Notes under the pieces: model-generated
Database searches by the model: none
Seen by the model: the letters and a program-made list of their open reading frames with translations, nothing else
What the model was told of the DNA's origin: nothing
Translations under genes and position numbers: made by a program
In this document: piece after piece, positions 32,059-43,519 of the stretch
Position numbering within the stretch: position 1 is the stretch's first letter
Layout: each line of letters begins with the position of its first letter
Assembly: GCA_039707655.1 (NCBI GenBank)
Contig: CM077672.1
Location: 200,050,537-200,114,536 of the forward strand
Reading direction: 5' to 3'
Length of the DNA: 64,000 nt
Source of the DNA: Elymus sibiricus
Taxonomy: Eukaryota; Streptophyta; Magnoliopsida; Poales; Poaceae

Positions 32059-33481
32059 TCATGCATCTGCCTGCAGGCCTGCACGAAGGTGAAGCTTCTC
32101 CAGGTACTCAGCGTACGCGGCGTGCGCCACCCTGCGAGAATACTTCTGCTTGAAGGAGCCAACGGCACATCCTCTTGCATGTGCCAAAACACTTGCATAC
32201 TCGTTGTGAAGGAGTTGGTTGCAGAACGGGCATCCAAAGCCCCCATTCTAGGTCCTCACACGCCTGTTATGCTTTCCTGCATAAAGCTCCATGAGCTTTT
32301 GCTTCTTGAACCTCCTCTGGCCATCTTCATCCTCGATGTCGACATTCTCAGATAGCACCTACACATATGGTAAAAAATGTGGCGTCAGTATATTTTATAA
32401 TAATGCGAATTCAGCAGGTAGAGTTTATGAAACATTATATATCATGTGACAGCGTGAACCCTAAATCATCAAGTGATCTTGATGAAAGAAATGCATAAAT
32501 AGAGAGCACACAACTTAGTGCAACAATATTAAGAGTCTGATTGGTTTGCTACCAACATTTGGCAGAATCAAAAGTTTGGTTTGCTACCGACATTTGGCAA
32601 AATCAAAAGTTGCCAACACTTGGCAACCTTTTGTGAGATTGGCAATGAACAATGGAATGCAAACTAATCTCTAGCGAACATTTCGGAGTTGCCAAAATTT
32701 GGCAGGCCGATGACTTTTGGCATCAAACCAATTTACATGCCGTAAAGTAGGATCAAAATTTGGCATGCCAACGACGTTTGGCATCAAAATCAATTGTCAA
32801 GATCTAGCTAGGAATTATTAGCAACACTAACCATAGTCAGATTATTTTTTTAGAAGAACAGGGAGGCTCCTCCCCGGTTCCATTACTCGAATGAAACCCT
32901 CATAGTGTCATACATCAGCTCACTAACAGGAGATGTTCGAAAGCAACAGCTGAAGGGAAATACACAACGACAGAAGTATGAGGATTACAAGTTATCCTGC
33001 GCCCCAAATGGGTCCCTAGTCGGATTTTTAGCAGAAATCATTTGTACAGAAGAAACAATTAATCACTTATCATTTGTACCATTCAAACAATCAATACACT
33101 ACACGGATCTATCGAATCTAACTCAGATTTCATGGATTGAGAGAACATAACCATAGGATTTCTATTCCAAAAGGGGGAGGCAGGACTAACCAGAGAAACC
33201 CTAGGATATATTTGCCACATAAATGGGTATAGATGACTTACCGGTTCTCCATCATCGTCGGAGTCGTCACCGGAGTGGTCGTCAGAGTCATCGCCGGAGT
33301 AACTGTGGACCTCCGGCTTCGGCAGTGGAAGCACGATGCCATCGCCATCGTGCTTCTGCCCGCGTGAGACCTCGTCGGCGGCGACGGCAACCTCTGTCTC
33401 CAGCTTCACGCCATGCTCAGGTGCTTCAGCAGCCCCGGCATCGCCACTCCCTCCGATGGTGTGCTTCGGTGGCATCCTCAT
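32059..33481 (-). pseudogene. zf-XS-like zinc-finger gene, two exons, premature stop
   Basis: Exon 1 is 33481-33242 (80 codons, MRMPPKHTIGGSGDAG..., ending in an Asp/Ser-rich SDDDGEP) with donor CCG|GTAAGT. Exon 2 is 32358-32059 (acceptor ATATGTGTAG), joined in phase 0, 99 codons plus TGA. Exon 2 holds a C-x2-C finger FGCPFCNQLLHNEYASVLAH followed by ARGCAVGS and a VAHAAYAEYLEKLH tail. This order is that of the zf-XS family found in plant XS-domain RNA-silencing proteins (SGS3/FDM group). A TAG at 32248-32250 (codon 117 of the spliced frame, 10 codons before the CPFC motif begins to be complete) would remove the finger. A TATA box at 33573-33580 supports the start. The 883-bp intron contains MITE-like sequence. 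The 3' end lies 100 bp from the inverted repeat. Confidence 0.65.
32530..32745. mobile_element. MITE-like inverted repeat in the intron
   Basis: Starts near GTCTGATTGGTTTGCTACC and ends GGCATCAAACCAATTTACA. Both halves repeat TTTGGCA and its inverse several times, so the segment can fold on itself. TTA-like bases flank it, but a clean TSD was not established. Tourist/Harbinger type is possible. Confidence 0.4.
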
Positions 33482-33572
33482 ACACTGACGGCGGTGACGA
33501 CTGAGAGCGGCATCAAGGATGCAGGTGGAGAGAGAGGATTGTGTGTGTAGCGAGAATGGGGGGTGCGACCGC

Positions 33573-33580
33573 CTATTATA
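33573..33580 (-). promoter_or_regulatory. TATA box of the zf-XS-like gene
   Basis: TATAATAG on the minus strand in CTGGTTATAATAGGCGG, about 92 bp upstream of the ATG at 33481, with a CT-rich leader (CCTCTCTCTCC) between. Confidence 0.5.
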
Positions 33581-33599
33581 ACCAGCGGCTCGGGCGCGC

Positions 33600-34380
33600 C
33601 ATTAATATGGAGCAGTGGGGAGCGAGGCGGGCGGCGGTCAAAGGGCGGGCTCGCCTCCCGGTGAGCCTGCGTAGCGAACTGCTCGCATGCCTACCTTCAT
33701 TTCACACAGCTACTCGCATGCTTCCCGGTGACACTGCGCAGCGAACACGCCTCCTGTCAATTCACACACCTGCCCGCACGCCTCCCGGTCTGCCTACGCG
33801 GCGGACTACGCGCATGCGTCCCGTCAACTCACGCCTGCTCGCACGGCACACGGGATGCGTGGCGGCACGTATATTGTTTTTCTTTTTTGATGATTAATTC
33901 TGCCGCTATATTACTTAACCGAAGCATGACACGTACATTGTTGGTCTAACGCCCACGGTACGAATAAATAATCCGTTTGCGATATTGGTTGCCAATTATT
34001 AATAATCTCCCGTTTGTAAGAATAATATATCAAAAATTGTCTCAAATTTGAAAAAACAATACAATATCACAGTCTATTGGTGTCCATATGACACCACGAT
34101 AGGTTTCATGAATTTCAACTAAGTTTTGGATTTACTAGATTTTAAAAATCAAGATTCTCAATGTTTAAAATTTCTTGCATGGGGACCAAACATGCACCCA
34201 GAGACACACATATATGATTTTCCAATCCATTTTGGTGCACTATCACGTGTGCATGTAGCTCTTGATATTTGCACATTATATCCCTAGGAAATCAATCTAT
34301 GTATAAAAATGTCTGAATGACGATCTCTGATTTTTCTTCCTTCCAAATTTTAACACGACACTCCTTTGGTCACATATGTT
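33600..34380. other. Non-coding region left of solo LTR C
   Basis: 33600-33880 is GC-rich and upstream of the zf-XS-like gene; it contains repeated CGCATGC and CCTCCCGGT words but no convincing ORF. From about 33930 it turns AT-rich and reads like CACTA non-coding filler (GGTGTCCATATGACACCACG), possibly continuous with 38541 onward. No gene seen. Confidence 0.4.
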
Positions 34381-37300
34381 TGTAACACCCATGTGTAATG
34401 AGCTATAGTAATCCATCATGATTATGCTAAGTCACCTTGAATTGCAATGCTTGATCATATTGGATTAATATCTCATTTCAAATTCCACCACTGAATTCAA
34501 TTCAAATTGCAAGTGAATTTTGAAGTTGCACAAAAATTGCTGAAAAATAGTTCATCATTTAGCAAATATTCCTTAACAATTATTTGTTCAGGAAAACAAC
34601 ATCACCTATTTGCTAAAATGAGCTATAGCAATTAAAACAGTGCTATTTCAGCATTTTATAATGCTATTTCATTTATGAAAAATTCAAATGGATTCAAAAG
34701 CCTCTCAAACTTTTTGTGGGAGTGCAGAATATGACAATGCATTTTTGTGGCCAATTCACATATTTTACAAAAGTCATTTTGGCAGCACAAAATATTGCAA
34801 AACTTCTATATAAAAATAAAACAGAAAAGAAAAAGGAAAAAGGCCTAAAATCTACTGTGAGCTGGGCCTAAGTGCATAGTGGCACCGGCCCAACCCACCT
34901 CTCTCTCCCCCACCTCCCGCCTCTCTCTCTGTCGCGTGTCGCCGTGCCCATGGCCGCGCGCACGACGCCGGCGCCTGGCCGACACGGCGACACTACAGTC
35001 GCCGCTGAGGGGATAAGGATGAGCCCCTCGGCCTCGTCACCGTCCTCGCCCACTTCTCCTCCTCTCTTTCTCGCTCGCTCGCTCTCTCTCACCCTCACAC
35101 GACGTGGTCGTCGCCGTCGCCGCATTGATCCCGCGGCCACCGGCCATCTAGCGCCTCGCCATCGTGTCTGCGAGCTCCGCCGTGCTCAACTACGTCCCCT
35201 GTGCCAAGCATCGGGAGCCAGGGAGCCCTGCACCACCAGATCAGGCCGTCTTCTACCTCCTCGGGCCGCCGGCGATCTCCTTCCTCTCCAGCGAGTCTGC
35301 TGCTCCTAATCGGTCACCGGGCCTCCTTGTGCCTCCACGGTGAGCTCTAGCTCCTCCCTGTCCCCCTCTTGCTCCCTCTCTGGCCTCGCTGCTGCTGCTG
35401 CCATGCTCGCCGTAGCTCGCCTCCCCACCGTGCTCCTCGCCGTCGCTACTGACGCTGTCAAGCTCAACTGAGCACGTAGCCGTGCTCAGCGCCTCCCCAG
35501 CAGCCCAACGCGCCTGCCCGCGTGCTTTGCCGTGACCCACATCGCCGTGACCGACCTCACCCGAACGCCACTGCCGCCCGCCGTCGTTGCTCCGGCCAGC
35601 TCCGGCCACCCTAGCCCGTGCCATCGCCACCGTTCGACACGGCGCGGAGCGCACGTTCGAACGCGCCTAACCCCGCGTCAAACGGCCCCCTGTACGCGTT
35701 TGCCGGTGAGTCCCGAGCCGCGCCGCCGTGTTTTCTGGTCGCCGGCGTTTAAACGCCGGCGCCGCTGACCTGGCCTGCCATGTGGGCACCCCTGGGTCGC
35801 TGACCAGTGGGCCCCAGGGGCCCAGTTGACTGGGTTGACCCAGTCAACCTGCTGACTGGGTAGCCCAGTCACTAACAGGCGGGCCCCACTCATTAATTAA
35901 AAGTTTTTATAAAATAAACTTAATCTGTAATTAGATTAGTCACTAACATATGGGGCCCACCTGCTAATTAACCTCTATTTAGTTTAAATAATCACTATTT
36001 AGCCACTGTGTATGACATGTGCGTCCCATCGGTCAGGTTTGACTTGGACCGGCTGGGTTGACTGCTGACGTCACTCTGGCATACTGCTGACGCAATAAAG
36101 TTATTTTTGAATTAAAATTAATGCCAGGAATTTTAGAAAATTGTTAAAACTTTGAAAATTCATATAAATTCAATCGTAGCTCGGATGAAAAAGTTTTCTA
36201 CATGAAAGTTGATCAGAAAAATGAGACAAATCCGAATATGCCCTCCATGTAGCTGTCGGATGCCCACAACACTACAAATGGAACCTTCCCCTCTGGTTCA
36301 TCTGTCTGACAGATGCCTATAGCCGGGAAAATATTCCTAGATATTTTCCCGCTCTCTCAGTAACGTGTAGCATTGCGTTAGGTCAACCCTAGCACAGCAT
36401 ATTGCCATACCATGCATCTGTGTTGCATTTGTTTGCTTTGTATTTATTGTTTCTTCCCCCTCTTCTCTTCGGTAGACCCCGTGACCGACGTTGCTGCCGA
36501 GTACGACTATGCCTCTGACGACCAGACCTTTTCAGCAGAGCTTCCAGGCAAGCAAAACCCCTTGATCATCCCTATATCGCCTATTCCTTGTCTCCCATGC
36601 TTGCATTAGATTTTGCTTCCATAATTGATTGCTCCTATTCTGATGCATAGCCCATTTTTGTAACTGCTGTTGATACCTTACCTGCTATCCTAAATGCTTA
36701 GTATAGGTTGGTTAGTGATACATCAGTGACCCCTCACCCTTGTCCTTGTTGCCCCGCTTTGTTACCGGTGCCTCGATCAGTGTGATCAATGTACAGAGCC
36801 CGACACATCACCGCACACCCCCTAAGTTGTACGACTCTGCAGAGGCACTATCGAGTGAAGAGGGTGATACCTCTTACCTTACTCCTGATGATACCTCTGT
36901 AGCCTAGCTAGTCGGTTGTGGGTTACCGAGGGTGATTCCTCTTTCACCACCTCCGATGATGCCTCTGTCGTACAGCCCCTCAAGTGTGAACCCATCGAGG
37001 GTGATTCCTCCATGTTCACCTTGACGGTTACATCGAGTAGGAATCCAATGAGGGTAATTCCACGGATTCCTCCTCAATGTTATGAACACACGGTTACCCT
37101 AACTTTTACCTTAGTCCCTTGTTGAAGTCGGGTCGGCCCCGAGGGGTACCCGTGAGAGATGTGGAGTCGGGTTGACCGTGAGGGTACCCGCGAAATAATT
37201 ACGAGGCGCGACCGGGCAGGCAGATTGCCTCAGGAGAGGGAGGAGAGGGATTGGGCCTGGCCCTTGCCGCAAGTCCTTGAGACGGGGCGACGGGACCACA

Positions 37301-38540
37301 GATCGTGGAGCACTGAACGTCACCGCGAGCTCCCAACACACTAATGGGTTAGGATATGTGATCTGAGTAGGCCTCTGGCCTTTTCGCACTAACCAGCACG
37401 CGGGAATAGTATGGGTACTCGGCGTCGTATGTATCAGTCGAAGTTCTTCAGACGTCAGCAGTTGAGCGGCACGCACCCGGGTGGACCGCGAAAGCCTGTG
37501 TGTATACAGGGGCTAGGTCTGGTCCCGGCCATCCTCACAACGTGCAGGAGTGCAAAGGGCGATGGGCCCAAGACCCCTGAACGCTTAGGGAGTAGACCGG
37601 CGTGCTGGCCTCTCTGTTGAGCCTAGGTAGGGCTACGGCGTGTCAATCAGCCGAGGCCGGGCATGACCCAATAGAAGTGTGCCCGGCCAGAGTTAATCGA
37701 GCGTGATGGGTAAGTTGGTGCACCCCTGCAGGGAAGTATATCTATTCGAATAGTCGTGTCCACGGTAACAGACGCTCAGAGAGTATCCCGATCTTCTACA
37801 ACTAGAACCGGGTACTTGAAATGCTTAATAATATGTTAGCTCCGGGATTGCTTTCTCGCAGGGAGTCAAGGAAGGATCTCTGGGCATTGCTACTATATTA
37901 TTGCTTTATTAATGTGCTAATCTGCACTCTTCTAATGCTGCAAGACGCTGCAAGATGCTAGTCTTCGATAGGCTAGGCCTTCCCCTTTATTCTAGCATTT
38001 CTGCAGTTTAGTCCACAGATACAGCCCCTCTTTTGATACCGATGCATAAATAGACTAGTTCTGATGTAAGTCTTGCGAGTACTTTGGATGAGTACTCACG
38101 GTTGCTTTGCTACCTCTTTTTCCCCATATCCGATTGCTGCGACCAGATGACGAAGCCCCGGAGCCAGCTGAACCCACCGACGACTACTACTACCATGGTG
38201 GAGCCTTCTACTACGTGGAGACCGATGACCAAGAGTAGATAGGAGGCTCCCAGGCAGGAGGCCTGTGCCTTTTCGATCTAGTGTCGTTGTTTTGCTCAGC
38301 CTTCTTAAGGCAGACCTATTTAACTTTATGTCTGTACTCAGATACTGATGTTGCTTCCGCTAACGCTTGTGCGCGAGCTTATGTATTCAAGCCCTCGAGG
38401 CCCCTGGCTTGAAACATAAAGCTTGTATGACTTTTAATTTGTGTCCAGTGTTGTGTTGTAATATCTTCCCGTGAGTCCCTGGGCTTGATCATGCACATTT
38501 GCGTGTATGATTAGTGCATGATTGAGTCGGGGGCGTCACA
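34381..38540 (+). mobile_element. 4.16-kb solo LTR C
   Basis: Begins TGTAACACCC and ends CGGGGGCGTCACA, flanked by the perfect TSD ATGTT (34376-34380 and 38541-38545). It has the same layout as solo LTRs A and B: AT-rich first part, GC-rich CT-repeat block (34880-35800), CTGCAG/TATTCGAATAG block at 37717-37774 and CA end. ORFs in the GC-rich block are low-complexity and are not treated as genes. Confidence 0.8.
37717..37774 (+). other. Conserved CTGCAG block in solo LTR C
   Basis: CACCCCTGCAGGGAAGTATA then TCTATTCGAATAGTCGTGTC. Best preserved of the three copies of this block. Confidence 0.6.
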
Positions 38541-38668
38541 ATGTTCACCGCGGAAAAAGTTTAACATGCCTTGTACTGGCGGCGGTGGTGGTGCGGTGTG
38601 TGTGTGTCGGGGGGGGGGTCCGGCAGTACAGAGCCACCATGTGGGGTTGACCATTGTGTGAGGCAGGT

Positions 38669-41120
38669 GCCACATCAAAGTCATGAATTGGTTATTTAAA
38701 ACATTACAAGGCCATTTCATACATACATGTTTGGGCCACATGCATGCATGGTGGTCCTCGGACACTCCCTCATGCGGTTATCAGCGATGCGCCCATTCGT
38801 TAGCCCACGAAGGTTATCACTTTTTACCGACATCGAGAGGCATTTGACCAAAGGTGGATTCATCTTGGATTAGTTACGGTGTGCGTACACATGGTGAGAT
38901 TCTAGATCAAAGTTCGAGCGCGTGTGCGTACACATGAATCCCTCCCACCGGCTCGAAGTGAGGGGGATTACGACACGTCGTGGACCTCTGTGTAGGGCAT
39001 TTCTGGTTTGCGAAGCATGTGCCACATCAAAGTTGTGCAATGGGTATTTCAAACATCACACAACACCTCTTTGGGTATGCAGGCGCGTGGTTGTCCTAGG
39101 ACACACTCACTCGCGTGTGACGCTTTCTGTGGGCCCGCGAGTTCATCGTCCATCACTTTGACCTACATTGAGAGTGGTTAATTTGACCAACAAGGATGAT
39201 TCTTTTTGGTTTGTGTTACGGTAGGAGTACATAGTACGCGTCGAAGAGGGGGGAGGGGACCAGCATATACTACGCGTCACGAACCTCGCTCCGTGTGGGG
39301 ACTTTCCGGTTTCTGAGGCAGGTGCCACATGAAAGTTGTGCATTGGGTATTCAAACATCACACAACACCTCTTTGGGCCACATGCAGGTGGTGGTTGTCC
39401 TACAGGACACTCACTCGCGTGCGACGCTTAATTTCCATCCGTGAGCCCGCGAGGTCATCGTCCATCACTTCGACCCAACGATCGAGAGAAATTAATTTGA
39501 CCGACAAGGAAGATTCTTTTTGGTTTGTGTTACGGTAGGAGTATATAGTATGCGTCGAAGAGGGGGATGGGACCAGCATATACTACGCATCATGAACCTC
39601 GCTCTGTGTGGGGACTTTATAGTTTCCGAGGCAGGTGCCACATCAAAGTTGTGCATTTTGGGTATTCAAACATCACAACAACCCTCACACACCTCCGTAA
39701 TTACATATGTTTTGGCCCACATGCAAGCGATGGCGGTTGTCCTCTGACACTCACTCACGCGGTTATCGGCGATATCGATGCTTTCCATCTGTGGGCCCGC
39801 TTGGTCCATCACTTTGACCGACAACGACAGAGGTTAATTTGACTTAGGAGGGGATTAATTTTTGGTTTGTCTTACGGTATATATAGGTCATGCTATGAGA
39901 TTACATAATATAGTTTGAGCGCATGCATGTGTACTCATGCATGAATCCCTCTCCCACCGGATCGAAGTGGGGAGGGGGGGCAGCACACGACGCGTCATGA
40001 ACCGATCTCGCTCTGTGTGGGGACTGTATGATTTTCGACGCAGGCGCCACATCAATGTTGTGCACGGTATTCAAATTAAACATATGCATGCATGTATCAC
40101 CTCCATATACATATGTTTGGGACACATGCATGCAGTGGTTGTCTTCGGACAGTACTCTCCTCGCGTGGTTATCAGCGGCAGGCCTATATATATTCATGGG
40201 CCCGCGTGGACGTCCATCACTTCGACCGGCATCGAGAGAGGTTACGAGGGTGGATTCTTCTTCTTTAGTTCATGTTACCGTGTAGTAGGTCATGGTGATG
40301 AGATTCGAGACCTAAGTTTGAGCGCATGCATATGCATGAATCCCTGTCACCGGCTCGAAGTGGGGTGACATACATAGTATGTGTCATGAACCCTCGCTCC
40401 TTGTGGGGACTTTCCGGTTCCAAAGGACGGTACAGTGCCACATCAAAGTTGTGCAATGGGTATTCAAACACACCACACAACACTTCCATACATATGTTTG
40501 GGCCACATGCAGGCAGTGGTTGTCTTCGGGCACTACTCCCTTGCATGGTTATCGGCGAGCTAGCCCATATCTGTGGGGTCGCGTGGATGTCCATCACTTT
40601 GACCAACAACAAGAGAGAGGTTATACGACCAAGGTGGATTCTTCTTGGTCCGTGTTACACTACGTCTTGGTGAGATGCCCCCTCCCACCGACTCAAAGTA
40701 TGTGTGTGTGTGGGGGGTGTGGGGGGTACTTCGCACTTCCTGAACCTCCGTGGGGTCGGGGAGGTCCGATTAATTTGCGAGGCACATGTGCCACATCAAA
40801 GTTGTGCATGAATTGGGTATTTAAATATCACACCACCCTTTTCATACATATAGTTAGGCCACTCGTAGGTGGTTCGTATGTGGCCTCACCCATCTCGCGC
40901 CACAAGCACACATTTGTGGGCCCGCACACGGTCCACCTTTGACCGGAAGCGAAAGGGGGGTTTGACCATGATGGACTCCTATAGGTTTAGTGTTACGATA
41001 GGGTGTGGTATGTCAGACCTACTCCCCTCCCGCCGACACGAAGTGGGGGGGTGTGGCGGACTACCAATAATGTGTGCTTCGTGAGACAGGTGCCACATCA
41101 AAGTTGTGCATTGGGTATTT
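38669..41120 (+). repeat. Tandem array of eight 0.30-0.41-kb units
   Basis: The word GCCACATCAAAGTTGTGCA (or a close variant) starts at 38669, 39021, 39324, 39637, 40046, 40437, 40790 and 41092 (spacings 352, 303, 313, 409, 391, 353 and 302). Each unit also carries GGGTATTCAAACATCACAC, GGGCCACATGCAGG, a GACACTCACTCGCG stretch and a TTTGACC...GAGAGGTTAATTTGACC stretch. No open frame is shared by the units. Probably internal repeats of a CACTA-type element. Confidence 0.75.
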
Positions 41121-41299
41121 GAACATCAAACCAGCCTTTTCATACATATATTTTTGGTCCACATGCACTATTCGTGTTTTGACCCTTTCCCACATTTTTT
41201 TCGCCACGCAACACACACGGTTCCCTCAGACTACCCATGTGCCACGCCCGTGCCCCTGTCACCCACATCAGCACAGTAGATTGGGCTCCACGAGGCTTC

Positions 41300-41640
41300 C
41301 CTCGCAATCTCAAAAATATCTACCCGCCTGGAGGGTTTTTCTGTTTGATAGCACACGATTATTACGTTTCGACCGTGTGCGATGCTGTTTGCCCGCGCCC
41401 GCGCCCGCCCCCCCCCCCCCTCTCCCGCCTACATCCCTCAAAAATATCTACCCACGTGGACGGTTTTTTTTTGTTTTATAGCACATGGTTATTATGTTTT
41501 GACCGTGTGTGATGTTGTTCGCTCCCGCTCCCATCTGCATCCCTCAAAAAAATCTAGCCGCCTAGAGGGTTTTTCTGTTTGATAGCACACGGTTGTTATG
41601 TTTGGACCGTGTGCGATCTGTGTTGCTCAATCCCTTCATC
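41300..41640 (+). repeat. Three-copy repeat with CACACGGT/ACCGTGTGCGAT motifs
   Basis: Units begin CTCAAAAATATCTAC at about 41309 and 41434 and CTCAAAAAAATCTAG at about 41542. Each contains GATAGCACACGGTTNTTATG-type and GACCGTGTGCGATG words, a small inverted pair. Similar CACACGGT and GTGTGCGA words recur at 53600-54300 beside the CACTA right end, as subterminal repeats do. Confidence 0.6.
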
Positions 41641-41764
41641 CAAATTTTTAGTAGCCCCGGCATTTTACTCCCGCCTAGTAAAATTTTTAGTACCCGCGTC
41701 ATTTCCTCAAACACCACCTTGGCGCCCCCCTCCACACACACACCCCAAAAACTCTGCGCGCTCG

Positions 41765-41788
41765 CACACACACACACACACACACACC
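41765..41788. repeat. (CA)n microsatellite
   Basis: Twelve CA units in the 5' leader of the B3 gene remnant. Confidence 0.9.
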
Positions 41789-42428
41789 ACCCCTCCCTCG
41801 CTCGAAACCCTAGCAAGGTCGCCGCCGCCGCCGCCATGCCGCCTCCACCGTTAACATCAGCCGGTTTGCCCGTGCAGGTTACCCGTCGATCTCCATACCC
41901 TAGCCGCCCTGAGTTTCTTAGATGACGCCTGCCAAACGCCCCCTTTCCCACAGATCCCCATCCCCCTCCCCCACTCTAGAGCGTCGCAGCCTAAGCCCGG
42001 CTACGCTTCCCGTGGAGCCCTAGGAGCTAATGGCCCAAAAGGGGTTTATCGTGGCCTCTTCGCCCGACATCGATGAGGTGGCCGCCGAGGAAGCTGACGA
42101 AGATTACTGGCCACAGGCTCTCAATCAGCAGGCTAGAGTATGCTAGCATGTCGCGGACGCCGGCTACAACATCAAGGTCGTCGACAGCGACGGCCTGACA
42201 CGGGCTATGTCACAGGTTAAGTGGCCCACCCCCAACCCATCAGGTTCAACCGGCGTCGATCTCATCCATGGCCCCGCCGTTGATCTCCTCTCGCTCGCTG
42301 TCAAGAATTTGCCATCCTACATCGCCATCGAGCCCCTTTTGTCATTTATGAAGGACATGTTCTGCGATGCTGGCTTGGGATCCTCCGCTGCCAAGTCAGA
42401 CCACATTGATGGCGACCACGAGGAGGGC

Positions 42429-42590
42429 ACCCTCTCCACCTCTTCCAAGGGGAAAGAGCACATCTGCGACATCAGGGAGGGCACCCTATAGCCGTGCTCT
42501 TCCAAGGGGAAGGAGCCCATCTGCGACAACATGGAGCACACCTAGAGTCCGCGCTCTTCCCATGCAAAGGAGCCCATCTGTGACAAGTGA
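42429..42590 (+). repeat. Minisatellite inside exon 1 of the B3 gene
   Basis: Three imperfect units of about 54-57 bp sharing CTCTTCCAAGGGGAA and GAGCCCATCTGCGACA. In frame they encode SSKGKE-ICD repeats. The second and third units start with in-frame TAG codons. Confidence 0.7.
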
Positions 42591-43138
42591 GGAAACCTAT
42601 GACTTGTTTTGCCGTGCCTCTTCACAGGGTGGAACCCATGATTTGTTTTGTCGAGCCCCTTTTGTAGTGAGAATATGTCCAGTTTTAATTGATGTGTTTG
42701 GTTGTTTGCAGTATGCCTTGTTTATTTCAGTTATTCATAGTGTGATGCTCTATATGTGCAACTATTTACTGTGCAGTACAATTTCATCAATACCAGTTTC
42801 AACAATACCAATATGAATGACTATATTTGCTTGTTGTTAAGCCTGTTGTAGCGAGCATATGCCTCTTTTAACGTTTTTTGGTTGTTCGGTTGTTTGTAGT
42901 TAGCATATGATCAGTTTCAATTGCTATCTTTCGTTGTTAGTAGTATGCCTTGTTTATTTCAGTTGTTCACAAAGTGATGTTCTATATGTGCAACTATTTA
43001 CCATGTAGTACAATATCATCAATACCAGTTTCAACAATACCAATATGAATGACTATATTTGCTTGCTATTAAGCATGTTGTAGCGAGCATATGCCTCTTT
43101 TAATGTTTTTTGGTTGTTCGGTTGTTTGTAGGTAGCAT

Positions 43139-43519
43139 TGACGGTGTCCCGGACTAGGGGGTACTCACCACATCGTCTCCCGACCAGGTGGGTTGAGCCG
43201 AGGACCCCCATGGCGGTCCACTCATGGGCCACTTCGGGCAGCCCCTGATGCATACACGGAAGGCTCCACAAGACTTGGCGCACAAGACGAGGACTCTCCT
43301 AAACCCTATGCCTCCGGTGCATTATATAAACTGAGGCTAGGCTAGTCAATAGATGATCTCATATTCATTAGAACCATCTCATGGTAGATACATGTACTCT
43401 GTACTATACCCCATATGAATACAATCAAAAGCAGGACGTAGGGTATTATCTCTTCGAGAGAGCCCGAACCTGGGTAAAATCCTATGTCCATGTTACCATC
43501 ACTCCAAGACACCTACGAG
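43139..43519 (+). mobile_element. 5' LTR of element X, truncated
   Basis: Starts TGACGGTGTCCCGGACTAGG and aligns to 51271-51649, with TATATAAA at 43323-43330. It stops at CACCTACGAG, about 50 bp short of the LTR end seen in the 3' copy, where the foreign LTR fragment begins. Confidence 0.8.

Noticed and set aside
32860..33140. Possible SINE/LINE tail (GAGGCTCCTCCCCGGTTCC)
   Set aside because: Some resemblance to a reversed retroposon 3' end, but no poly-A, promoter boxes or TSD; left as intron sequence.
33541..33897. Plus-strand ORF of 118 codons upstream of the zf-XS-like gene
   Set aside because: Thr/Arg/Leu-rich, overlaps the promoter of the minus-strand gene and has repeated CGCATGC words; no domain.
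34868..35893. ORFs in the GC-rich part of solo LTR C
   Set aside because: CT-repeat and Ser/Arg/Pro low complexity within an LTR; not supported as genes.
39143..41084. Short ORFs in each unit of the eight-unit array
   Set aside because: Frame and length differ from unit to unit, so they are not a repeated peptide.
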